Of a DNA stretch of 64,000 bases, positions 1 through 7,544 are shown piece after piece. The stretch's first letter is position 1. Every line of letters begins with the position of its first letter. The position numbers and the translations under genes are program-made. This DNA is from CAZQVA01 sp964596685 (GTDB taxonomy: Bacteria; Chlamydiota; Chlamydiia; Chlamydiales; VFKH01): NCBI GenBank assembly GCA_964596685.1, contig CAZQVA010000007.1:14820-78819 (forward strand). The letters run 5' to 3'. The notes below the pieces were generated by a model, which was given only the letters and a program-made list of their open reading frames with translations, was not told the origin of the DNA and searched no databases.

Positions 1-857
1 GCTGCTGCAATGAGTTTTACTTTTTCTAAGCCTAGACGTTTTTTCAATTTATTAAGCGCTAACAAAAGGGATTCTTGCCCTAAAACACTATACTCAGCAA
101 CGATTCTCTCGATACGTTTGCGTTTTTCAGTCTCGATAAAAAAGAGCGGAGCTGCTTGCATCTGTAGGAAAAAGGGATGAGGAATACAGCATGTTCCAAT
201 CAAACGACTTTCATCTTCGACAAGAATAAGTTTTTGAGGATCAAATGCAGCTAATTGAACGGCCATGTGATTTTCAAAAGTTTCTTGAGTTGGCTGTAGA
301 TCTGTATGTCCAAATGCGCTGCCGCGATGTCGTGCCAATTTTTCTAAATCAAGCGTCTGCTTTTGAAAGGCGACTTGCTGGAGAAGTTCTGTCTTCCCAG
401 ATCCCGTGTAACCCCCAATTACACTAAGACTCCACGGTGCTTCAAAATGGCGCATGGCCCATTTTCTAAAAGATTTATAACCTCCTTTGATACAATGAGC
501 CTCTAAACCCGCCTGACGAAGTAGCCAAACCATAGATTGACTGCGCATACCACCGCGGAAGCAATAGACAAATAGCGAACGTCCCTCTGCAATCTTCCGT
601 GCTGTTTCAACGAACTGAGCAAGTTTGGGGCCCACATAACGCAGCCCTTCTAACACAGCAGCATCTTTCCCCACCTGTTTATATACGGTTCCCACATGGG
701 CACGTTCTTCATCAGAAAACAGGGGCATTGATTGTGCAAAGGGCACGTGGCCAGAGGAAAACTCTTTTGGGGAACGCACATCAAGCATCACTAATGTACG
801 TTTATCGCGTACTTCTTCAAAAAGTTCTTTGCTGAAAACCGCGTCTGGTATATTCAT
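1..857 (-). CDS. mnmH: tRNA 2-selenouridine/geranyl-2-thiouridine synthase MnmH (5' part; C-terminus beyond window)
   Basis: Enzyme of the MnmH/SelU (YbbB) family, which modifies 2-thiouridine at the wobble position of tRNAs through geranylation and exchange of sulfur for selenium. The reverse-strand translation starts at an ATG at 857 (MNIPDAVFSKELF). It contains an N-terminal rhodanese domain with the active-site loop YCFRGGMRSQS, followed by a P-loop (GGYTGSGKTELL) and the family-typical EDESRLIG stretch. About 285 codons are visible out of a usual length near 350, and the frame is open at base 1, so the C-terminus lies to the left. Its start is only 6 bp from the divergently oriented tolC-like gene, so the two promoters must overlap each other or lie within the coding regions. 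The family is clear; the actual selenium use of this organism cannot be judged. Confidence 0.9.
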   Translation of the reverse strand, partial: MNIPDAVFSKELFEEVRDKRTLVMLDVRSPKEFSSGHVPFAQSMPLFSDEERAHVGTVYKQVGKDAAVLEGLRYVGPKLAQFVETARKIAEGRSLFVYCFRGGMRSQSMVWLLRQAGLEAHCIKGGYKSFRKWAMRHFEAPWSLSVIGGYTGSGKTELLQQVAFQKQTLDLEKLARHRGSAFGHTDLQPTQETFENHMAVQLAAFDPQKLILVEDESRLIGTCCIPHPFFLQMQAAPLFFIETEKRKRIERIVAEYSVLGQESLLLALNKLKKRLGLEKVKLIAA

Positions 858-863
858 AAATGC

Positions 864-2285
864 ATGTGTTTTCGCAGTAAAATTTTTATCTTTGTCGTTT
901 TTTGCTGCATGGCAGCCTTTCATTTACACGCTAATGAGCGGATTCTCACGCTGCATGAAGCGCTACAATTGGCTATTAAAAATAACAAACAAATTCAAGA
1001 ACTGCAATCTCTATATCAAAAAGCCAAGGAAGGTCGATTGGAAGCTGTATCCAAGTGGTGGCCTACCATTGAGGCGATGAGTCAAGCCTATAAAACACAG
1101 CGAACCCTAGTTCCTCTATCAACTTCTGATATGAGTTTTACCTCACTTGTCCAACTGACACAATCGATCATCTCCACAGAGCGCTACTATGGACTACAAA
1201 TTTCTATACTCTTTCAAGAAAAACTTTGCTTACTCCTTCAAGCTGCTATCAATGATGTCATCTTTGCTGTACGTACTGCCTACTTACAAGTGATTCTTGA
1301 TAAACGCCTCATGGACACTGCCAAAGAAAATGTGGATCTTCTCTCTCTGCTCGTTAAGCGCTCAGAGGATCTATATAAGATTGGCCGATCGATTCCTTAC
1401 AATGTCAACCAAAGCCGAGTTGCTCTTGCAAACGCATCAACAGCTTATTTTCAGGGATTAAGACAGCTAAAAAATGACCGCGATATCTTGACACAATTAC
1501 TAGGACTAGATCCCGCCTGCGTGACTGTCGAAACCGCGGAAGAAAAGATTCCCTTAAATAAACTCCCCCTCATTGCCTGCAAACTACACCTTTTTTATGG
1601 CGGAGAGAGCCAAGATTTGTCATCCGCCGACATCATTGCCAAGATGTCCGTCGCCAAAGCAAACTCCCTCTTTTCCTGTCAGGAACTTGTCGAATTTGAA
1701 AAACAAGCCGATATTTTTCGCCCCGATATACGTCTTGGCAAAAATCACATTCAAATCGCCTCACAGGAAGTCAACCTCCGCAAAGGCGAGTATTTTCCTG
1801 CTATAGATTTTGTCGCCAATTATGGTTCACTCGCCAACCCTTATGTTCCCAACCTCTCCAATAGTTTTTTTCATCAAGACTTTGAATGGGGCTTGGGTAT
1901 TGAACTCAATTGGCTTTTATTTGATAGTTTTGGTAGGGAACATCGCATCAATGAAGCGAAAGCAGAGGTCTGTGCAACAAAATTTAATTTTGAACAAACA
2001 CGACAACTTGCCCACGTCGATGTTCGCAATCAAATCTATTCCATTGAAGAAGCTCTCTCTAACTATGCGACTTCAAAAGCAAGCGTCGCTCTTGCAGATG
2101 AATTAGTCTTGCAAAGTGAACAGCAGCTAGAAATTGGATATATTACTATTTTTGATTATCAGATCGCTATTGACACGCTGATTCAATCAAAATATATTTA
2201 TGAAAAAGCGCGGTTTAATTTGGCTCATTCCTATTTTGGATTGCGCCATGCAACTGGCATTGATTTGGAGTGCAAAGCAAAATGA
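864..2285 (+). CDS. TolC-family outer-membrane efflux protein
   Basis: Outer-membrane channel protein of the TolC/OEP family, expected to form a trimeric beta-barrel plus periplasmic helical tunnel. The 473-residue product has a hydrophobic N-terminal signal peptide (about residues 5-23, ending near HLHANE). It then has two long helical repeats with typical phrases such as LTLHEALQLAIKNN near the start and SEQQLEIGYITIFDYQIA near the C-terminus. An alternative start is Met16 at 909. It heads an operon whose next genes are a membrane-fusion protein and a drug:proton antiporter, with ATGA-type overlap at 2282-2285. The three would make a complete tripartite pump. Substrate unknown. Confidence 0.85.
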   Translation: MCFRSKIFIFVVFCCMAAFHLHANERILTLHEALQLAIKNNKQIQELQSLYQKAKEGRLEAVSKWWPTIEAMSQAYKTQRTLVPLSTSDMSFTSLVQLTQSIISTERYYGLQISILFQEKLCLLLQAAINDVIFAVRTAYLQVILDKRLMDTAKENVDLLSLLVKRSEDLYKIGRSIPYNVNQSRVALANASTAYFQGLRQLKNDRDILTQLLGLDPACVTVETAEEKIPLNKLPLIACKLHLFYGGESQDLSSADIIAKMSVAKANSLFSCQELVEFEKQADIFRPDIRLGKNHIQIASQEVNLRKGEYFPAIDFVANYGSLANPYVPNLSNSFFHQDFEWGLGIELNWLLFDSFGREHRINEAKAEVCATKFNFEQTRQLAHVDVRNQIYSIEEALSNYATSKASVALADELVLQSEQQLEIGYITIFDYQIAIDTLIQSKYIYEKARFNLAHSYFGLRHATGIDLECKAK

Positions 2286-3262
2286 GCCAACCAACACCCC
2301 CACCCACACCTCCTGCAACGCCTCCACCATCTGCAACCACGCCAGTCAAAAATCCCGCTAAAAAGCGCTCATTCCTACAATGGATTATCTATCTCATCTT
2401 ACTCTTACTTTTAGCATGGGGTATCTGGAATTGGATGAATTATGCTAAAACGCACATTTCAACTAACGATGCCAATATCGATGCTTTCCATGTAGAAGTG
2501 AGCTCAGATCTGCTGCTGAGACTCATGCAAATGGAAGTTGATATTGGAGACTATGTAGAACAGGGACAACTTCTCTGTCAACTCGACACAAGAGTCCTCT
2601 TTCCCCAGCAACAGGCAGCGCTTGCAGAGTTAGAACAAGCAAACGCCCAACTCGATCTCGCCTACGTATTGCGTGCCCGCACTTATGATGATTATGAAAG
2701 GGGTGTGCGAGGATTTAATTTTAAAATCGTTTCGGTACAGGATTTTGACCACTTACAAAAGGCCTATGCTGCAGCCGAACAAGAGGTTAATGTCGCTCTA
2801 AAGCGCATTCAAGCCGCCAAAGAGCAATTAAACGTCATGAATGCTTATCTTGAAAAAGCGCGCATTTTTGCTCCCATGAATGGAACTATTGCTAGACGCT
2901 GGAGTATGGAGGGAGATGTCCTATCACCTGGGCAACCTATCTACTCTCTTTATGCGATGGAAAATCCCTGGGTCACCGCTTTTCTCCAAGAAGCTGATAT
3001 CGCTCATGTTCAATTAGGTGATCGCGTAGACATCCACGTCGACGCCTTTCCCGATCGTAAATTTTTTGGTCACGTGCTTATTATTGGCCCTGCAGCTGCA
3101 GGACAGTTTTCTCTCGTACCGCCCAATAATGCAACAGGTAATTATACAAAAGTAGCACAACGTATCCCATTGAGAATTTCCATTGCTCCAGAAGATGCTG
3201 GCAAGCAGCCTCATTTACGCGCAGGTATGTCTTGTGAAATTACAATTCACACCGAGAGATGA
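2282..3262 (+). CDS. EmrA/HlyD-family membrane fusion protein
   Basis: Periplasmic adaptor of a tripartite efflux pump, linking the inner-membrane antiporter encoded next to the TolC-like channel encoded before. The start is taken as the ATG at 2282, which overlaps the upstream stop (ATGA) and follows GGAG at about 2267-2270; an in-frame GTG at 2270 is the alternative. The N-terminus is a proline/threonine-rich cytoplasmic tail, followed by one transmembrane segment (WIIYLILLLLLAWGIW). After that come the biotinyl-lipoyl-like half (STNDANIDAFHVEVSSDL), a coiled-coil hairpin and the second lipoyl half (IFAPMNGTIARRW), as in EmrA/HlyD proteins. About 326 residues. The proline-rich leader is unusual for the family. 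Confidence 0.88.
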   Translation: MSQPTPPPTPPATPPPSATTPVKNPAKKRSFLQWIIYLILLLLLAWGIWNWMNYAKTHISTNDANIDAFHVEVSSDLLLRLMQMEVDIGDYVEQGQLLCQLDTRVLFPQQQAALAELEQANAQLDLAYVLRARTYDDYERGVRGFNFKIVSVQDFDHLQKAYAAAEQEVNVALKRIQAAKEQLNVMNAYLEKARIFAPMNGTIARRWSMEGDVLSPGQPIYSLYAMENPWVTAFLQEADIAHVQLGDRVDIHVDAFPDRKFFGHVLIIGPAAAGQFSLVPPNNATGNYTKVAQRIPLRISIAPEDAGKQPHLRAGMSCEITIHTER

Positions 3263-4893
3263 TGGCACAAAAAGCCCTTCTTAATTGGGATAACCCTTCT
3301 GTTGTCTCTGATACAAACACCCTCAAACCTTGGTTCATTCATGCCATCATCAGTATTGTGACTGTCTTGGCAATTATCTCATCAGTGGGCACTTCGATTA
3401 TTAACTCCAGCATGGCTGGTGAACTATATCTCGGCCAGTCGGTAATCATCTGGGTGAATACTAGCTTTTTAATGATGCTCGGTGTCTGTTTACCCGTATG
3501 TGGATGGCTCGCTGAAAAAATTGGCTTTAAACGTGTTTTCTGCCTTGGAGTGATTATCTTTAGCGTTTCTTCCGCAGGAATTGCTCTGTCTCAAAATGCC
3601 ACAGAGCTCATCTTATTTCGCATTTTGGAAGGAACTGGCTCCGCTCTTGTCTTTCCCGTGAGCTTAGCGATCCTAGCTCACACTTTTGCTCCCAAACAAG
3701 TTCCTATGGCAATCTCTTTGTATGTCACCATTGGATTTGGCTTAGGGATTGTTTTAGGGTTTATATTAGCTGGGTGGATTGGTCAATATTCCAGCTGGCA
3801 AATGCTTTTTTGGATTAACCCCATACTCGGTGTGCCATGTCTCATCGGAGCCATCGCACTCTTTAAAGAGACGCCACCTAAAGTCAATCAACCTCCTTTC
3901 GATATTCCCGGATTCATTTTCTTTAGTGGCTTTCTCGTTGCGGCCCTCGTTTTAATCAATAGCGTCAAAGCACCCTGGAATACAAAAGGGTGGTATTCGA
4001 ATTTTATTTACATTTGCTATGGAATAGGCGGCATCTCCTTGATTTGTTTTTTTGTACGCCAATACTTTACCCCTGCTCCGCTCCTTAACCTTTCCCTTTT
4101 CAAAGTGCGCCCTTTTACTGTTGGCTGTACCATCTTAGCAATCGCTGCAGGGCTTATGTTTGGAACGCTCAACATTAACCCGCTTATCCTAGAAAATGTA
4201 CTACAATATGACAAAATCACTTCAGGCATCTTAATGTCAAGTTGTGGAGTAGGATTAGCTGTCATGGGCCTTTTAGCTAGTTTAATGACGCGCTTTATCA
4301 ATGTCCGCTACCTCACTATCATCGGACTTAGCGTTATTATACTCAGTTGTTATCTCTCGCAATGGATCACCATTCAAACTGAAAATTATTTGCATGTCCT
4401 TCTTATGTTATTGCGCTTCTGTGGCGTAGGGCTTGCCCTTGGTCCCGTCACGTCGCTTGCTCTCATGGAGCTTACAAAGGAAGATGCAGGTCAAGGTGCT
4501 GTAACTGCAACATTTTTTCGTCAAATGGGTGCCGCTTTTGGCAGCTCAATTCTCACCATTATTATCAATTCGCAATTTGCTTTTCACAACTTGACATATG
4601 GCAGTCAAATGGATATCTCTTCGCCAGCCTATGAATATCACTTGCGCCAACTCACTAATCATATTTACCATTACACCTCTCACTCTCTACAAGAGGCTGA
4701 GTCACTAGCGAAGGGACAAATTGTAAACTATATCGAAGGACAAGCTTATATCAGCGCGATCAATGATGCCTACATGATCGCAGGAGTTGCTCTATCGTGC
4801 GCAGCTCTTGGATTAATATTGGTCATGATTGATAATTATCGCCTTAAGAAAAAACGTGAGAAACAAGCTCATGCAGCTATATCTAGGACTTGA
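3259..4893 (+). CDS. DHA2/EmrB-family MFS drug:proton antiporter
   Basis: Major facilitator superfamily exporter of the 14-helix DHA2 type, the inner-membrane engine of an EmrAB-TolC-like pump. The 544-residue sequence has many hydrophobic helices. It has the MFS loop motif region (GWLAEKIGFKRVF) near residue 85 and the antiporter motif C-like stretch (YVTIGFGLGIVLGFILAGWIG) in the fifth helix region, slightly extended. It overlaps the fusion-protein gene by 4 bp, and its 3' end overlaps the start of hemD, so all four genes are probably co-transcribed. The start could be either of two tandem ATGs (3259 or 3262). Substrate unknown. Confidence 0.88.
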   Translation: MMAQKALLNWDNPSVVSDTNTLKPWFIHAIISIVTVLAIISSVGTSIINSSMAGELYLGQSVIIWVNTSFLMMLGVCLPVCGWLAEKIGFKRVFCLGVIIFSVSSAGIALSQNATELILFRILEGTGSALVFPVSLAILAHTFAPKQVPMAISLYVTIGFGLGIVLGFILAGWIGQYSSWQMLFWINPILGVPCLIGAIALFKETPPKVNQPPFDIPGFIFFSGFLVAALVLINSVKAPWNTKGWYSNFIYICYGIGGISLICFFVRQYFTPAPLLNLSLFKVRPFTVGCTILAIAAGLMFGTLNINPLILENVLQYDKITSGILMSSCGVGLAVMGLLASLMTRFINVRYLTIIGLSVIILSCYLSQWITIQTENYLHVLLMLLRFCGVGLALGPVTSLALMELTKEDAGQGAVTATFFRQMGAAFGSSILTIIINSQFAFHNLTYGSQMDISSPAYEYHLRQLTNHIYHYTSHSLQEAESLAKGQIVNYIEGQAYISAINDAYMIAGVALSCAALGLILVMIDNYRLKKKREKQAHAAISRT

Positions 4894-5515
4894 TCCTACA
4901 CGACTCGCTCCACATGCGCATCACTACCCAATCATTGAAATTCATCCCCTACCCCATGCACTTGATCCCCTTATCGCATTCTGGCATACAGCTTCTCATA
5001 TCATTTTTTCGAGCCGAACAGCTGTAAAAATTTTTTATCAGGAATCCCTTTCTCTAAGACTTCCCATTGATCATTTTCAAATACTGAGTATAGGGCAGGC
5101 AACTACTGAACTAGCTACCGAATTGGGCTTCCGAGTCACTGCCACAGCACCGATTGCGCAGGCTGAGGGATTTCTTACCATCCTTCCTCCTAAAAACACC
5201 CTTCTCTTTTATCCCCACGCCAAGGGGGCTCGCGACGTGCTAAAAACAATGCTCCTAGAAGGACAGTATGCCTTTAAGGAAGCTATTTTGTATGAAACGC
5301 GGCCTAAAAACACACTAGAACCTATTGACCTCAAACTTTTTACGACACTCATCTTTTCAAGTCCCTCCTGCGTTCAAGCCTTTCTCCACCATTTTGGCAC
5401 ATTCCCCCCTAACACCACCCTCTTAGCAATTGGTGAAATCACACTTCACGCATTGAAAACCGCTCTTAGCCAGTTGAAACTGGACTTTAGACATGCGTCA
5501 ATGTGTGGGGTGTAA
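4871..5515 (+). CDS. hemD: uroporphyrinogen-III synthase, 3' end altered by repeats
   Basis: Cyclises hydroxymethylbilane to uroporphyrinogen III in haem synthesis. The start is chosen at the ATG at 4871 (MQLYLGLDPTR) inside the 3' end of the upstream MFS gene; a longer frame from 4829 exists. Family features include SHIIFSSRTAVKIF, ILSIGQATTELATELG, LLFYPHAKGARDVLKTML and LIFSSPSCVQAFL. The protein is about 214 residues, somewhat short for HemD. Its last residues are encoded by repeat-derived DNA: an R3 terminal sequence at 5479-5492, then the stop within the terminus of an R2 element that begins at 5506. Removing R2 and one copy of a 5-bp duplication would let the frame continue about 11 further codons. 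The core fold looks intact, so function is probably retained. Confidence 0.82.
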   Translation: MQLYLGLDPTRLAPHAHHYPIIEIHPLPHALDPLIAFWHTASHIIFSSRTAVKIFYQESLSLRLPIDHFQILSIGQATTELATELGFRVTATAPIAQAEGFLTILPPKNTLLFYPHAKGARDVLKTMLLEGQYAFKEAILYETRPKNTLEPIDLKLFTTLIFSSPSCVQAFLHHFGTFPPNTTLLAIGEITLHALKTALSQLKLDFRHASMCGV

Positions 5516-5978
5516 TTCAAAGTGTTAGTTAACTATTTAGAGCTAAAATGGAAGCTTTTCTTAAGGATTCACCAGACAACCTTCTGCCAAAAAATCCTTA
5601 TTTTCCCCCTCTGTGCGCTCTGTGGGCTCTGTGGTAAATATTTTTATTTAAAACTTATGTTAATTATTTTGAACCACAGAGCCCACAGAGCGCACAGAGG
5701 GTACATAAACTGTTATACATTATTCTGAATGAGAATTAATAGGGACTGGAGTGGGTATTAAAAGAATAGACTTCTTTCGAAATTATCTTTGATGGAAAAA
5801 TTTACGGTTTTTACGCAGTTTGATCGCTAAATTTTGAGAGCATATGTGGACATATGGTCGATAAATTTAGGGATCAAGATGATAAAAAACGTAATTTTAA
5901 TAACAAAGATAATTTCGAAAGAAGTCTAATATGAGTCTCTAGTTTTTCATCCTTCCTAACACTTTGAATTACACCCCA
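5506..5978 (-). mobile_element. R2 palindromic element carrying a nested R4 insertion
   Basis: Non-coding element with terminal inverted repeats (about 22 bp, TGGGGTGTAATTCAAAGTG at the left and its complement at the right). The flanking 5-bp direct repeat ATGTG (5501-5505 and 5979-5983) is probably a target duplication. The interior holds facing arms of CTCTGTG/CACAGAG triplets (about 5609-5633 and 5674-5700). Relative to the copies at 14602 and 53676 it is reversed and interrupted by a 160-bp R4 element at 5768-5927. It has no coding capacity of its own; open frames across the repeat are by-products. Confidence 0.75.
5768..5927. mobile_element. R4 palindromic element nested inside R2
   Basis: A 160-bp insertion with exact terminal inverted repeats (AGACTTCTTTCGAAATTATC at the left, its complement at the right) and a 3-bp AAT on both sides (5765-5767 and 5928-5930). 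The other R2 copies have the uninterrupted sequence AGAATATGAG at this place, which shows directly that this piece was inserted later. It has no coding capacity. Confidence 0.75.
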
Positions 5979-6025
5979 ATGTGCGTCAAAAGTAGAATTA
6001 ATGTCGATCTCACTTTAAACTATTG

Positions 6026-6189
6026 ACTGGACTTTAGACAAAATCTAATGTTTTTAAAGCGGTAGCTCCAGAGTAGATTTGAGGCGGGGTGTCATCGTGC
6101 ATAGCTTCAGCTATTCGCGATGATGCACCGCCTTAAAGATGCTCTAGAGATATCCCTGTAAAAATATTAGATTTTGTCTAAAGTCCAGT
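6026..6189. repeat. R3 palindromic repeat, copy 1
   Basis: About 164 bp bounded by ACTGGACTTTAGAC and its complement, with a related arrangement at 51179-51344 after rho. The ends can be extended by one base pair (G at 6025, C at 6190). An isolated R3 terminal sequence lies at 5479-5492 inside hemD. It can fold as a long imperfect hairpin. It fills the region just upstream of sctU, so the sctU promoter probably lies inside or after it. Confidence 0.7.
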
Positions 6190-6222
6190 CTTAAGTAGAG
6201 CTACGCTGTGAGTTAAAAAGAT

Positions 6223-7287
6223 ATGGGTGAAAAAACCGAACAGGCGACCCCGAAGAAGCTGCGCGATGCGCGGCGCAAGGGACAAGTCGCCAAATCAGAA
6301 GACTTTCCTTCAGCCATTACCTTTATTGCAGGAATTGGTCTAACACTTGGTACAGCAGATTATATCTATACCAAGATGGGCTCATACTTTGTTGCTGTCT
6401 TTCGTATGAGTGCATCAACAGACATTCAAACCAAAATCGGTGGGCTCATGTCCAACGCTTTGACTGTCATCATCGCTGCCTCTTTACCAATTGCAGGCAT
6501 CGTTGCGGCACTGGGCATCCTAACACGCTTTCTTATCACAGGCCCTGTTTTCTCCACAGAAGTGTTCAAACCAAACTTCAAGAAATTTAATCCCGTCGAA
6601 AACATTAAACAAAAATTTAAATTTCAAACTGTTTTTGAACTTCTTAAGTCGACGCTCAAGCTACTAATCGCAGGGATATTAATTTATTATACGATGAAAG
6701 AAGGCGTCAAAGAGATCATTCAGGTTGCTTCACTGCCGCTTATGGGCTCTGTTTTGCTCTTTAAAGAGCTTCTTATTCGCGTTGTCATTCGCGTAGGAAT
6801 TTTTTTCATCATTGTGGCACTTTTTGACTTGATCTACCAAAAATTGAACTTTGCAAAACAGATGAAAATGGAAAAGTTCGAAATTAAGCAGGAATATAAA
6901 GATACAGAAGGAAACCCTGAGATCAAAAGTAAACGCCGCTCGATTGCACAAGAAATTGCCTACCAAGATCCTACTTCAGCGGTTAGACGTTCAAAAGCAC
7001 TCATCACTAACCCCACACACATTGCTATTGCCATTGGCTATGAACCAGAGCAGTATTCTGCCCCTTTTATTCTCGCCAAAGGGATGAACACATTGGCTGA
7101 AAGAATGATTCAAGAAGCACTTACTTTTAATATTCCGATCATGCGCGATGTCCCCCTAGCAAGAAAACTCTTTGAAACTGGGCAGGTGATGCAATATATC
7201 CCAGAAGACACTTATGAAGCTGTTGCAGAGATCTTGCGCACAATCTTGGCGGAAGCCCCTGGAGAATTTAATCCCGAAACAAGTTGA
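6223..7287 (+). CDS. sctU: type III secretion export apparatus switch protein SctU (CdsU/YscU family)
   Basis: Inner-membrane component of the type III secretion export gate that switches substrate class through self-cleavage. The 354-residue protein begins MGEKTEQATPKKLRDARRKGQ, the classical FlhB/YscU start. It has four hydrophobic segments in the first 220 residues and a cytoplasmic C-terminal domain with the autocleavage motif NPTH at residues 263-266. Absence of a flagellar context and the following sctV-copN-scc1 genes identify it as the non-flagellar (CdsU) form; the same gene order is known in Chlamydia. An R1 palindrome begins 3 bp after the stop, separating it from sctV. Confidence 0.95.
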   Translation: MGEKTEQATPKKLRDARRKGQVAKSEDFPSAITFIAGIGLTLGTADYIYTKMGSYFVAVFRMSASTDIQTKIGGLMSNALTVIIAASLPIAGIVAALGILTRFLITGPVFSTEVFKPNFKKFNPVENIKQKFKFQTVFELLKSTLKLLIAGILIYYTMKEGVKEIIQVASLPLMGSVLLFKELLIRVVIRVGIFFIIVALFDLIYQKLNFAKQMKMEKFEIKQEYKDTEGNPEIKSKRRSIAQEIAYQDPTSAVRRSKALITNPTHIAIAIGYEPEQYSAPFILAKGMNTLAERMIQEALTFNIPIMRDVPLARKLFETGQVMQYIPEDTYEAVAEILRTILAEAPGEFNPETS

Positions 7288-7292
7288 ACTTA

Positions 7293-7451
7293 TACCCATT
7301 TCACCTGAAGAATTGGTTTTAGACCGAGAGAAAGCCCCGGGCTCGAGCCATCAAAAAAGTCCCCATATTAGTAATATGAGGACTTTTTTGATGGCTCGAT
7401 CGCGGGAGCTTTTTCTTCGGCCTAAAACCAATTCTTCAGGTGAAATGGGTA
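7293..7451. mobile_element. R1 TA-flanked palindromic element between sctU and sctV
   Basis: A 159-bp near-palindrome with ends TACCCATTTCACCTGAAG and complement, flanked by TA at 7291-7292 and 7452-7453. It has the form of a Tc1/mariner- or IS630-type miniature element (non-autonomous, TA target duplication). In RNA it would fold into a very long stem that could act as a partial terminator or processing site between the two secretion genes. Confidence 0.8.
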
Positions 7452-7544
7452 TATGTTGAACCACTAAAAGAAAAAAATTGGCAGCGGAAAATGCTGCTTC
7501 TAGAGTAGATTATGAGTATGCACCCACAGGCAAGAAATTAAGAA

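Noticed and set aside
5522..5728. 68-codon frame within the first R2 element
   Set aside because: Translation of palindromic repeat DNA (Cys/Leu/His-rich from CTCTGTG arms). A matching frame appears on the opposite strand in copy 3 (53728-53964), as expected of repeats rather than genes.
5506..6190. Insertion sequence with its own transposase
   Set aside because: None of the R1-R4 copies has an open frame resembling a transposase; all look non-autonomous.
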